From: Azorhizobium caulinodans ORS 571
GTDB taxonomy: Bacteria; Pseudomonadota; Alphaproteobacteria; Rhizobiales; Xanthobacteraceae
Direction: 5' to 3'
Length of the DNA stretch: 64,000 nucleotides
NCBI RefSeq assembly: GCF_000010525.1
Contig: NC_009937.1
Coordinates: 496,001 to 560,000 of the forward strand
Shown: one piece after another, positions 41,871 through 49,030 of the stretch
Position numbering within the stretch: position 1 is the stretch's first letter
Layout: the number at the start of each line of letters is the position of its first letter
Notes under the pieces: generated by a model
What the model was told of the DNA's origin: nothing
What the model saw: only the letters and a program-made list of their open reading frames with translations
Databases searched by the model: none
Translations under genes and position numbers: made by a program

Positions 41871-42742
41871 CACAGCTTCTCCCGCGCCGGCGGCCGGCCG
41901 AAGAGACCTTGCGGTCGCAGGATCAGGATGGCGAGCAGCAAGCCGTACACAGTGATGTTCACCACATCCGCACCGATGAGACTGATGGAAAGCACCTCGG
42001 CGAGGCCGATCAGCAGGCCACCGATGACCGCGCCCCAGATGGAGCCCATGCCGCCGATGATCATGGCGGCGACGCCCTTGAAGCCGATGCCCTCACCCAT
42101 GAAGGGCGACACCTGCTGGTAATTGACCGCGAACAGCAGTCCGCCGAGCGCAGCCAGCAGCGCGCTGGCCACGAAGAGCTGCGGCACGAGGCTCTGGATG
42201 TTGATGCCCATGAGCAGCGCGGTCTCGCGGCTCTCCGCCACCGTGCGGATGCGGCGCCCGGTATTCGTGGTGCGCAGGAACCAGGAGAGCCAGGCCACCA
42301 GCGCCAGCGAGATGGCGAGCGACACCATCTGCGCGATGCCGACGACGAGGCCGCCGATGCGCAGGTTCATATCGGGGAACAAGGCAGGGAAGGCCTGTTG
42401 GTCCGACCCGTAGCGGATGAGGACGAGGTTCTCCAGCAGCACCAGGAAGCCGAGCGAGGAGACGAGCGGCACTTCCGGATCGCCACCTTGCATGCGGCGG
42501 TAGGCGAGGCGCTCCACCAGCAGGGACACGAAGGCGGCGATCAGCAGCGCGCCGCCCGCCGCTACCAGAAAGGGCCAGCCGAGCTTCAGGAAGCCGAAGG
42601 CCGCCATGCCGCCCAGCATGAACAGGCCAGGAAGCGAGAAGTTGAGAAAGTTCAGGACGCCGATGGCAAGGGTGAAGGCCACTGCCACGAGCATGTAGAT
42701 GGCACCGAGCATCAGGCCGTTGATGATCTGCTGCGTCAGCAT
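41870..42742 (-). CDS. livH: Branched-chain-type ABC transporter permease LivH
   Basis: The 290-residue permease has about eight helices. It shows the classic LTQQIINGLMLGAIYMLVAVAFTL start, LAYRRMQGGDPEVPLVSSLG, the GINIQSLVPQLFVASALLAALGGLLFAV region and IIGGMGSIWGAVIGGLLIGL. ATG 42742 matches the family's conserved start; an upstream in-frame ATG at 42775 adds an Arg/Ala-rich extension. Neither has a clear ribosome-binding site. It is the first gene of the operon and follows a promoter region with a strong dyad. Confidence 0.9.
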   Translation of the reverse strand: MLTQQIINGLMLGAIYMLVAVAFTLAIGVLNFLNFSLPGLFMLGGMAAFGFLKLGWPFLVAAGGALLIAAFVSLLVERLAYRRMQGGDPEVPLVSSLGFLVLLENLVLIRYGSDQQAFPALFPDMNLRIGGLVVGIAQMVSLAISLALVAWLSWFLRTTNTGRRIRTVAESRETALLMGINIQSLVPQLFVASALLAALGGLLFAVNYQQVSPFMGEGIGFKGVAAMIIGGMGSIWGAVIGGLLIGLAEVLSISLIGADVVNITVYGLLLAILILRPQGLFGRPPAREKL

Positions 42743-42837
42743 GGACGGCGCGGCCCCTCTCCGCGCGGCGGTCATCGCCGCCGCAGGAATGCAAGTAATT
42801 TAGGTAACAAGCAAAGCTAATTGTCGCGTCCGGTCAA

Positions 42838-42862
42838 GCTGAAATTTCAGGCGGATTTCAGC
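42838..42862 (-). promoter_or_regulatory. Double dyad, candidate operator of the ABC/DUF2848 operon
   Basis: CTGAAATTTCAG is a perfect 12-bp palindrome (42839-42850). The larger GCTGAAAT...ATTTCAGC pair spans 42838-42862. It lies about 95 bp upstream of livH, where a GntR-type regulator encoded in the same operon could bind. Confidence 0.55.
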
Positions 42863-43151
42863 CTCCGGGACGGGCAGAGCCGTCTCCGCCTTGCGGGCAT
42901 TGACGTTAGGGAGGGGGGAGTGGCGCGCTTTTAGGCCCGCGGTCCCAAGAGGGAGCGGGGGACACGCGGCAACGGTCGGTCCGAGGGGGCTGGAGCCTCC
43001 GGAGCTGGCGCGCTGGGGCGGGTGGTGATTCCGTGATGTGCGATGGATGCGCTTCAGCGGGCGTCAGGTGTCGGCCCGAAAACGAGACGAAGGGTGCCTC
43101 GCCGTGCGCGCCGCCGCTCGCCGAGCCTGCACCGTCACAAGAAATACGGAT

Positions 43152-43191
43152 GCGGAGCGGCGCCGTCCGCACGACGGCGTCTGCGCTCCGC
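43152..43191 (-). terminator. Compound hairpin downstream of otsA
   Basis: GCGGAGCG pairs with CGCTCCGC, and inside it GCCGTC pairs with GACGGC around a CGCAC loop. It starts 30 bases past the otsA stop on the minus strand. No T tract, but it is well placed to end the otsBA transcript. Confidence 0.5.
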
Positions 43192-43220
43192 CACTTCACG
43201 TCGAGTACGAGAGGGGTGCG

Positions 43221-44696
43221 CTACAGATCCTGAGCGCGATGCAGCCCCTGCCAGTCCATCAGGCAGGCAGGGGCCGAGGGTCGTAACCCATTGGATCGCG
43301 CGCTCAATAAAGCGTCGAGCGCCGGCGGGTCGGTGAGGGCATCAAGGAAGTTCTGCGCCCAATGATCGATGGTGTTGGTGTTGAGCACGGTCATCATCCG
43401 CGCGTGGCGATCCCGGCGTTCCGCGAGCGGCATCTCCAGCGCACGGCGGAGCGCCGAGGCGACGCCTTCCACCTCGTGCGGGTTCACCATGAGCGCACCG
43501 CCGCCCATCTCGGCCGCCGCCCCGGCAAACTGCGAGAGCAGCAGCACGCCGGGGTCCTCCGGATCCTGCGCGGCTACGAATTCCTTGGCGACGAGGTTCA
43601 TGCCGTCGCGCAGCGGCGTCACCATGGCCACGTCCGCTGCCCGGTAGAGGCCGGCGAGGGCTGAGCGGGAATAGGTCTTGTTCACATAGCGCAGCGGCGT
43701 CCACGAGACGTCGCCGAATTCGCCATTGATCTGTCCCGCCTTGGTGGAGACATAGCGGTCCATCTCCGCATATTCCGGCACGGAGGTCCGGCTCTTGGGC
43801 GTGATCTGCACGAAGGTCACGCGCTCGTGCCATTCCGGGGCGGTGCGCAGCAGCGTCTCGAAGGCTTCCAGGCGGTTCGGGATGCCCTTGGAATAATCGA
43901 GCCTGTCCACCCCCAGCACCATCTTCTTGCCGGTGAGGCTGGCACGGAAATCCTTCATGAAATTGGTGCGCATGGCGTGGCGGGCGCGGCGGGCGAAGCT
44001 CTCCGTCTCGATGGCGACGGGGAAGGCGCCGATGCGCACACGGCGGCCGGCGATCTCATAGGAGGTGCCGTCATTGCCGGGGCGTGCCCCGCGGCCTTCC
44101 AGATAGCGGCCGAAATTGTCCCTGTCGCTCTCGGTCTGGAAGCCGACGAGATCGTAATGCACCAGCGAGCCGACGATCTCGCCGTGTCGCGGCAGGGCCT
44201 GGATGAGGTCGGGCGGCGGCAGGGGGATGTGCAAAAAGAAGCCGATGCGGTTCTTGTGCCCGCGCTCCCGCAGATACCGGGCCAGCGGCATCATGTGATA
44301 GTCGTGGACCCAGATGATGTCGTCTTCCTCGATGATCTTGGAGACGTGCTCGGCGAAGTTTTTGTTGACCCGGATGTAGCCGGACAGGTCCGAGCGCACG
44401 AACTCCGCCAGATCCACGCGGTAATGCAGGATCGGCCACAGCACCCGGTTGGCGAAGCCGTTGTAATATTCCTGGTAGTCATCCTCCTTGAGGTCCACCA
44501 CGGCATATTTCACGCCGTTCCGCATGGAAATCGCGGGCTGGTCGGAGGGCTGCTCGGTGATCTTGCCGCTCCAGCCGAACCAGATGCCCGAGCGCTCCTT
44601 GAGCGCCGCATTCACGGCGACGGCCAGTCCGCCGGCGGAGACCTTGCCTGCCTCGGGGACGGCAACGCGATTGGAGACGACGATCAAGCGCGACAC
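43221..44696 (-). CDS. otsA: Trehalose-6-phosphate synthase
   Basis: The 491-residue GT20 glycosyltransferase joins glucose from UDP-glucose to glucose 6-phosphate. Key blocks are the N-terminal [25 protein letters not shown], the [20 protein letters not shown] and [11 protein letters not shown] loops, [21 protein letters not shown], and [18 protein letters not shown] with the UDP-glucose-binding acidic residues. Start is the GTG at 44696, preceded by GGAGGAG inside the end of otsB, with only 3 bases between the genes, so translation is coupled. The C-terminal ~20 residues after the conserved core look variable. Osmotic and stress protectant synthesis. Confidence 0.95.
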   Translation of the reverse strand: MSRLIVVSNRVAVPEAGKVSAGGLAVAVNAALKERSGIWFGWSGKITEQPSDQPAISMRNGVKYAVVDLKEDDYQEYYNGFANRVLWPILHYRVDLAEFVRSDLSGYIRVNKNFAEHVSKIIEEDDIIWVHDYHMMPLARYLRERGHKNRIGFFLHIPLPPPDLIQALPRHGEIVGSLVHYDLVGFQTESDRDNFGRYLEGRGARPGNDGTSYEIAGRRVRIGAFPVAIETESFARRARHAMRTNFMKDFRASLTGKKMVLGVDRLDYSKGIPNRLEAFETLLRTAPEWHERVTFVQITPKSRTSVPEYAEMDRYVSTKAGQINGEFGDVSWTPLRYVNKTYSRSALAGLYRAADVAMVTPLRDGMNLVAKEFVAAQDPEDPGVLLLSQFAGAAAEMGGGALMVNPHEVEGVASALRRALEMPLAERRDRHARMMTVLNTNTIDHWAQNFLDALTDPPALDALLSARSNGLRPSAPACLMDWQGLHRAQDL

Positions 44697-44699
44697 GGG

Positions 44700-45485
44700 T
44701 CACTCCTCCGGCTGTTGGGCGACAAGGGTGGCGAGCAGGGCGCGCACGTCCTGCGCTTCGGGCAGCACCAGATCGGCGACGGGAAGGTTGCGGCCGACGG
44801 AGACGGCGATGCCGCCCATCTGCGAGACGGCAGCGAAGGCGGCCTCGTCCGTCACGTCGTCGCCGATGAAAACGGGGGTTCGCCCCGCAAAGCCCGGCGC
44901 CGCCATGAACTGGCGCACCGCCACGCCCTTGTCGCAGCCGGCGCGCTTCACCTCGAACACGAGCCGGCCCGGCAGCAGGGACAGGCCGGGATAATCAGTG
45001 ACGATCTGCTCCAGCGCGATCTGGAGGTCGGGGCCGATCTGCGGGGCGAGGCGGTAATGAACCGCGATGCTGCTGCCCTTGTCCTCCATCAGCACGCCGT
45101 CGAGATCGCGCGCCAGACGGCTGATGCGCGTTCCGGTCTCCGCCGGCAGCGTGGCGCTCTGCTGGGCAACAGGCGCCTCGGGCGTGAGGCGGATCTCGCC
45201 GCCATGGACGCCGGCGGCCGCCAGTTTCAGGGGCGAGAAGAGGGCGTCGAGCCCGGCGACCGTGCGGCCGCTGACCAGGGCGAGCGCACCATCGGCGGCG
45301 GTCTTCAGGGTTCCGAGCGTGGTCAGGAGCCCGCTCGGCACGGTCACCGCATCGGGATGGATGGCGATGTCGATCAGTGTTCCGTCCACATCGAGGAAGA
45401 AGGCACAAGTGCGCGGGTCAAACAGACGCACCGCATCAGGTCGCGACGGACGGCCTTCTTCCTTCGGTACCGAAGTAACATGCAT
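44700..45485 (-). CDS. otsB: Trehalose-6-phosphate phosphatase
   Basis: The 261-residue HAD-superfamily phosphatase releases trehalose. Motif I is FFLDVDGTLID with the nucleophilic aspartate, LALVSGRT is motif II, the Lys region is in FEVKRAGCDKGVAVRQF, and motif III/IV is PVFIGDDVTDEAAF. It is upstream of otsA in one operon. An exact general-stress promoter pattern (GGAAC-N16-CGTT) ends 31 bases before the ATG at 45485, so stress induction is likely. Confidence 0.94.
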   Translation of the reverse strand: MHVTSVPKEEGRPSRPDAVRLFDPRTCAFFLDVDGTLIDIAIHPDAVTVPSGLLTTLGTLKTAADGALALVSGRTVAGLDALFSPLKLAAAGVHGGEIRLTPEAPVAQQSATLPAETGTRISRLARDLDGVLMEDKGSSIAVHYRLAPQIGPDLQIALEQIVTDYPGLSLLPGRLVFEVKRAGCDKGVAVRQFMAAPGFAGRTPVFIGDDVTDEAAFAAVSQMGGIAVSVGRNLPVADLVLPEAQDVRALLATLVAQQPEE

Positions 45486-45516
45486 GAAAGCCTCGTGGGA
45501 ATAAGCCTGTTCGGGT

Positions 45517-45541
45517 AACGTGACGCCTCCGCCAAGGTTCC
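45517..45541 (-). promoter_or_regulatory. EcfG-type general stress promoter of otsBA
   Basis: Reading the minus strand, GGAAC (45541-45537), 16 bases, then CGTT (45520-45517) match the alphaproteobacterial EcfG consensus GGAAC-N16/17-CGTT exactly. It is 31 bases from the otsB start codon. Confidence 0.8.
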
Positions 45542-45666
45542 CCCAAAACTTCTCCGCGCTTTCGCCACAGATGATCGAACGTCATGTCGAGCCGTGTGCT
45601 GCGGGGTGAGTCAGCCGATGCTGGCGCGCCCGTTTCATCTGAGTCATTTCAAGCTGAGCCGTCGCG

Positions 45667-45691
45667 GGAACCTCCGCCGTGCCGCCGCGTT
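45667..45691 (+). promoter_or_regulatory. EcfG-type general stress promoter of the DUF883 gene
   Basis: GGAAC (45667-45671), 16 bases, then CGTT (45688-45691) match the EcfG consensus exactly, 30 bases before the DUF883 start codon. Confidence 0.8.
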
Positions 45692-45721
45692 TTTCCGGCG
45701 AGACACAAGGAGACTTCAGCC

Positions 45722-46096
45722 ATGTTTGGACACGGATCCCACGCCAACGACATCTCCCGCCAGCTCGACGCCCTGAAGGCGGACGTCGTCCGCCTCGGCG
45801 AAGCTCTGGCCGAGGCTGCCGAGGATCGCTCCCGCGGCCCGCGCCGGCAGGCGGCCCGCTATGCCGGCCGGATGTTCGACGCCGCCGAGGATCAGGCGAG
45901 CTATCTGGCGTCCAATGGCCTGAGCATGGCCCGCGAGGGTGGACGTGCGGCCGCCGAGCATCTCGCGCGCACGGCCCACCGCGCCGAGCGTGTGGTGGCT
46001 GAGAACCCCGGGCGTGCGGTGGTTGCCGCTGCGGCGGTCGGCCTCACCGTGGGCGCGCTGCTGTTCGCCTTCTCCGGTTCCGACCGCCGCCGCTGA
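45722..46096 (+). CDS. DUF883-like (ElaB/YqjD-type) stress-linked membrane protein
   Basis: The 124-residue protein has a charged helical front (NDISRQLDALKADVVRLGEALAEAAEDRSR) and Ala/Arg-rich helices (AARYAGRMFDAAEDQASYLAS; HLARTAHRAERVVAENPGRAVVA). It ends with a single C-terminal membrane anchor (AAAVGLTVGALLFAFSGSDRRR region). This is the layout of the DUF883 family, whose E. coli members bind ribosomes at the membrane in stationary phase. AAGGAGA precedes ATG 45722. It has an exact EcfG-type promoter and diverges from otsBA. Confidence 0.8.
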   Translation: MFGHGSHANDISRQLDALKADVVRLGEALAEAAEDRSRGPRRQAARYAGRMFDAAEDQASYLASNGLSMAREGGRAAAEHLARTAHRAERVVAENPGRAVVAAAAVGLTVGALLFAFSGSDRRR

Positions 46097-46393
46097 GGTT
46101 TGCGGGGACATCATCCGACGGCGTGGCGGTTACGCGCCGTCACAAAACGCACTTGATTGTGAAGTTGATGTCCCACAGCCCGGATGAAGCTTCGGAACGG
46201 CCATGCGCGTTGCGGTGTTTCATCCTCCGGCTGACTTATGGTTAGCTCGGGATCGGGTCATGTCACGATGGCGCTTCGCGGCGACCTGCGGGACGGGTAT
46301 CCGAAGGGAGGTCAGGTCGGCGCATTGCGCGGGCCGATGTGATACGGGCAATGAGCAAGCCGGCCGCGCCGGGAACGCCGAAGGAGTAAAGTC

Positions 46394-46663
46394 ATGAAGG
46401 GTGCTGTGATCGTCGTCGCTGCCGCGTTGGCCCTCGCCGGCTGCAGCCAGTATTCGGAATCGGATCGCGCCGTGGGCGGCGGTCTGCTGGGTGCCGGTGC
46501 CGGCGCCCTGATCGGTGGCGCGGCCACGGGCAATGCCACGGGCGCGCTCGTCGGCGGCGCTCTGGGTGCGGCGACGGGTGCAGTTGTGGGCGCGGCGACC
46601 ACGCCGAACGCCTGCTGGGCGCGCGACGCCTACGGCAATGCCTATCAGGTGCGCTGCCCCTGA
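46394..46663 (+). CDS. Glycine-zipper outer membrane lipoprotein
   Basis: The 89-residue lipoprotein has a signal peptide and a lipobox (LAGC, Cys17) followed by a glycine-zipper region with repeated G-x3-G patterns (VGGGLLGAGAGALIGGAATGNATGALVGGAL region). It ends with a short Cys-containing tail (ACWARDAYGNAYQVRCP) in which two Cys could form a disulfide. Such proteins sit in the outer membrane and resemble the SlyB or YMGG type. AAGGAG precedes ATG 46394, and a strong terminator follows. Confidence 0.82.
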   Translation: MKGAVIVVAAALALAGCSQYSESDRAVGGGLLGAGAGALIGGAATGNATGALVGGALGAATGAVVGAATTPNACWARDAYGNAYQVRCP

Positions 46664-46689
46664 TTCGACAGGGTCACTTCAAGGTTCGA

Positions 46690-46719
46690 GACGGGGCGCT
46701 TCGGCGCCCCGTCGTTTTT
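46690..46719. terminator. UUCG-capped terminator between lipoprotein and peroxiredoxin genes
   Basis: A perfect 10-bp stem, GACGGGGCGC with GCGCCCCGTC, is capped by TTCG and followed by GTTTTTG. It serves the lipoprotein gene and possibly the convergent peroxiredoxin gene. Confidence 0.9.
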
Positions 46720-46734
46720 GTGAGCCTCGATGGC

Positions 46735-47220
46735 TCAGATCTGGGCCAGCAGGGCCTGGGCGGACGAGGCGTCGGCCTTCGAGGGCACGTCCTCGACGTT
46801 CAGCACCTTCACCACGCCGTCTTCCACCAGCATGGAATAGCGCTTCGAGCGCAGGCCGAGGCCCACCGCCGACCCGTCGAAGAACAGGTCGAGCGCCTTG
46901 GCGAAGTCGCCATTGCCATCGGAGAGGAAGAGCACCTTGCCGTCCGCGCCGGAGGCCTGCTCCCAGGCGCCCATGACGAAGGGGTCGTTCACGGACACCA
47001 CGGCGATGGTGTCGATGTTCTTGGCCTTGATCTCCTCGGCGCGGGAGACGTAGCCCGGCAGGTGGTTCTTGTGGCAGGTGGGCGTGAAGGCGCCGGGCAC
47101 CGCGAAGAGAACCACGCGCTTGCCCTTGAAGACCTCATCGGTGGTCTTCGGCACCGGGCCATCGGACGTGGACACGCGGAAGGTGACGTTGGGCAGGCTG
47201 TCGCCGACCTGAATGGGCAT
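46735..47220 (-). CDS. Peroxiredoxin (Prx5 type)
   Basis: The 161-residue thiol peroxidase has the peroxidatic cysteine in PGAFTPTCHKNHLPGY (P-x3-T-x2-C), the SVNDPFVMGAWEQ block and the RSKRYSMLVEDGVVK motif. This is the Prx5/AhpE-like group. It reduces hydrogen peroxide and organic hydroperoxides using glutathione or glutaredoxin. GGAG lies 7 bases before ATG 47220. Its length is normal. It converges on the lipoprotein gene. Confidence 0.92.
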   Translation of the reverse strand: MPIQVGDSLPNVTFRVSTSDGPVPKTTDEVFKGKRVVLFAVPGAFTPTCHKNHLPGYVSRAEEIKAKNIDTIAVVSVNDPFVMGAWEQASGADGKVLFLSDGNGDFAKALDLFFDGSAVGLGLRSKRYSMLVEDGVVKVLNVEDVPSKADASSAQALLAQI

Positions 47221-47361
47221 CTCGAACTCCGCTGGTTGGGCGGCCCCTTTGGAGCGTCGCCGATCTGGCGCCGTCCGGCCGTGCGCCGGAGGCGGGCCGG
47301 GCTTGGCCGGCGCAGCGGAGAATAGGTCGTTTTGACCGCAAGGAAAGCGCCAATCGGCGCC

Positions 47362-48198
47362 TCAGGCGCCGGGAATCGCTGTCGTGGTTTCGATGGCCTT
47401 CGCCCCGTCCACAAGCGTCAGCGTCAGCTTGTTGCCGGGCAGCCGCGCATCGGACGGAACGCCGAGCAGCGGCAGGGTGAAGCGCACTGTCTCGCCGGCG
47501 GCGGGCTGGCGTTCGGGAATGGGCAGGGCCCAGGTGTCATCCGGCCCCTCCACCAGGAGCACGGCCTCCGCAGAGGCCCGTGCCGTGATGATGAGGCGGG
47601 GCGGGGTCGTCCCGGCGTCCCGTTCCACCTTCAGCACTGCCGGCCCACTGCCGGCACCGAAGGGTGTTGCCACCGGAACTTCCGCCCGCGCTTCCGTGAG
47701 TGCGGGCGCTTCGGCCTCGGTACCGGGAAGCGGCACGCTGAGACGCGCATCCGCCGGGACGCACAGGGACTGGCAGACGGCGAAATCCAGTGCGAGGTCC
47801 AGTTCGGCCGGGTCGGCCGGGTTCTTCAGGCGCACCACGAGCGGCAGGAGCACGCGGCCCTTGTAGCCGATGGACGATCCGCCGGACCCGTCGGGAAAGA
47901 CATGGGGCGCCGGCCACAGCACGGTGACGTCCGCGACATTCTTCGAGCCGCTCCAGTCGAAGCGCGGCGGCACGCCGCTGTCGCCCGGATAGCGCCAGTA
48001 GGTCTTCCAGCCCGGCGCCAGCACCATCTCCAGTCCGGCCTGGACCACCCCATCCTGCGCCGGGCCGGCGATGAGGCGGGTCTGGGCGTTTGGGTCCTGC
48101 ACCGGCCGGCTCAGCGGCGCGGCCGCCGCCCGCTGCGCCAGCGGCACGGCGGCGGCGAGGGCGGCGGACTGGAGGAGGGCGCGGCGGCTGATCATCAT
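47362..48198 (-). CDS. Lone DsbD-alpha-domain exported protein
   Basis: The 278-residue protein has the amino-terminal domain of DsbD/ScsB-type reductases (about residues 35-160, including GWKTYWRYPGDSGVPPRFDWSGS and the Cys pair in FAVCQSLCVPADARLSV). It lacks the membrane and thioredoxin parts of DsbD. The N-terminus MISRRALLQSAALAAAVPLAQRAAAA carries a twin-arginine motif, so Tat export is likely. It could pass electrons to a periplasmic client in partnership with an electron donor encoded elsewhere. Start is ambiguous between two adjacent ATGs (48198 and 48195). Confidence 0.8.
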   Translation of the reverse strand: MMISRRALLQSAALAAAVPLAQRAAAAPLSRPVQDPNAQTRLIAGPAQDGVVQAGLEMVLAPGWKTYWRYPGDSGVPPRFDWSGSKNVADVTVLWPAPHVFPDGSGGSSIGYKGRVLLPLVVRLKNPADPAELDLALDFAVCQSLCVPADARLSVPLPGTEAEAPALTEARAEVPVATPFGAGSGPAVLKVERDAGTTPPRLIITARASAEAVLLVEGPDDTWALPIPERQPAAGETVRFTLPLLGVPSDARLPGNKLTLTLVDGAKAIETTTAIPGA

Positions 48199-48388
48199 GC
48201 CTCTGCGCTATCGCGGAGACCGGCGCATCGTAAAGGCCACGGTGCGCAAATTCCCGTGACGCCAATGACTGGAGGCGCTGGGAGCGAAGGCGCCGGGCGG
48301 CTCCGCGGCCGGGTAATCGCTCCGCACCTTGGTGTGAGCGTGCGCAGGGTCCGTTCCCAAACCCGGCGTTGCGAGGTACGCTGACCCG

Positions 48389-49006
48389 ATGATGGCTGAC
48401 CGCACGATTTCATCACCCCGCGGTCCGGGCGACTTCCTGGACGGGCAGATGCTCATCGCCATGCCCAGCATGCGCGATGAACGTTTCAACCGTGCGCTGG
48501 TTTACATCTGCGCCCATTCCGCCGAAGGCGCCATGGGCATCGTGGTGAACCAGCCGGCAACCCATATCGATTTCGGCGACCTGCTGGTGCAGCTGGACGT
48601 GGTGCCAGCCACCAAGCGCATCCAGCTCCCGCCGCGCGCGGAGCTGGTGAAGGTGCTGCGCGGCGGCCCGGTGGAGACCGGACGCGGCTTCGTGCTGCAC
48701 TCGTCGGACTTCTTCCTCGAGAATGCCACGCTGCCGATCGACAACGGCATCTGCCTCACCGCTTCCCTCGACATCCTGAAGGCGATCGCGGGCGGGCAGG
48801 GGCCGGAGAGCGCGGTGCTGGCGCTCGGCTATGCGGGATGGGCTCCGGGGCAGCTCGAAACGGAGATCCAGGCGAACGGCTGGCTGCACTGCCCGGCCGA
48901 CCCGGAACTGATCTTCGGCGAGAGCGTGGACGCCAAATACGATCTCGCACTGCGCAAGCTCGGCGTGCATCCGGGCATGCTGTCCACGGACGCCGGCCAC
49001 GCCTGA
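48389..49006 (+). CDS. yqgE: YqgE/AlgH family protein (UPF0301)
   Basis: The 205-residue soluble protein belongs to YqgE/AlgH. Blocks are [60 protein letters not shown] and [21 protein letters not shown]. The family is conserved, and its molecular function is not firmly known. A second ATG lies directly after the first (48392). It converges on the long GGDEF/EAL gene 24 bp away. Confidence 0.93.
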   Translation: MMADRTISSPRGPGDFLDGQMLIAMPSMRDERFNRALVYICAHSAEGAMGIVVNQPATHIDFGDLLVQLDVVPATKRIQLPPRAELVKVLRGGPVETGRGFVLHSSDFFLENATLPIDNGICLTASLDILKAIAGGQGPESAVLALGYAGWAPGQLETEIQANGWLHCPADPELIFGESVDAKYDLALRKLGVHPGMLSTDAGHA

Positions 49007-49030
49007 GGGGCGTGACGACGGCCTGAGGGG

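Larger units (their letters stand above)
42743..43220. other. 478-bp gap between the ABC operon and otsA
   Basis: The gap holds the operon promoter with an AT-rich stretch and the dyad at 42838-42862 on the left, and an otsA-side hairpin at 43152-43191. No gene was recognised in between. Confidence 0.5.

Noticed and set aside
46203-46397. Small frame of about 64 codons before the lipoprotein gene
   Set aside because: It is Arg/Cys-rich with no ribosome-binding site or family and overlaps the lipoprotein start; it is probably chance.
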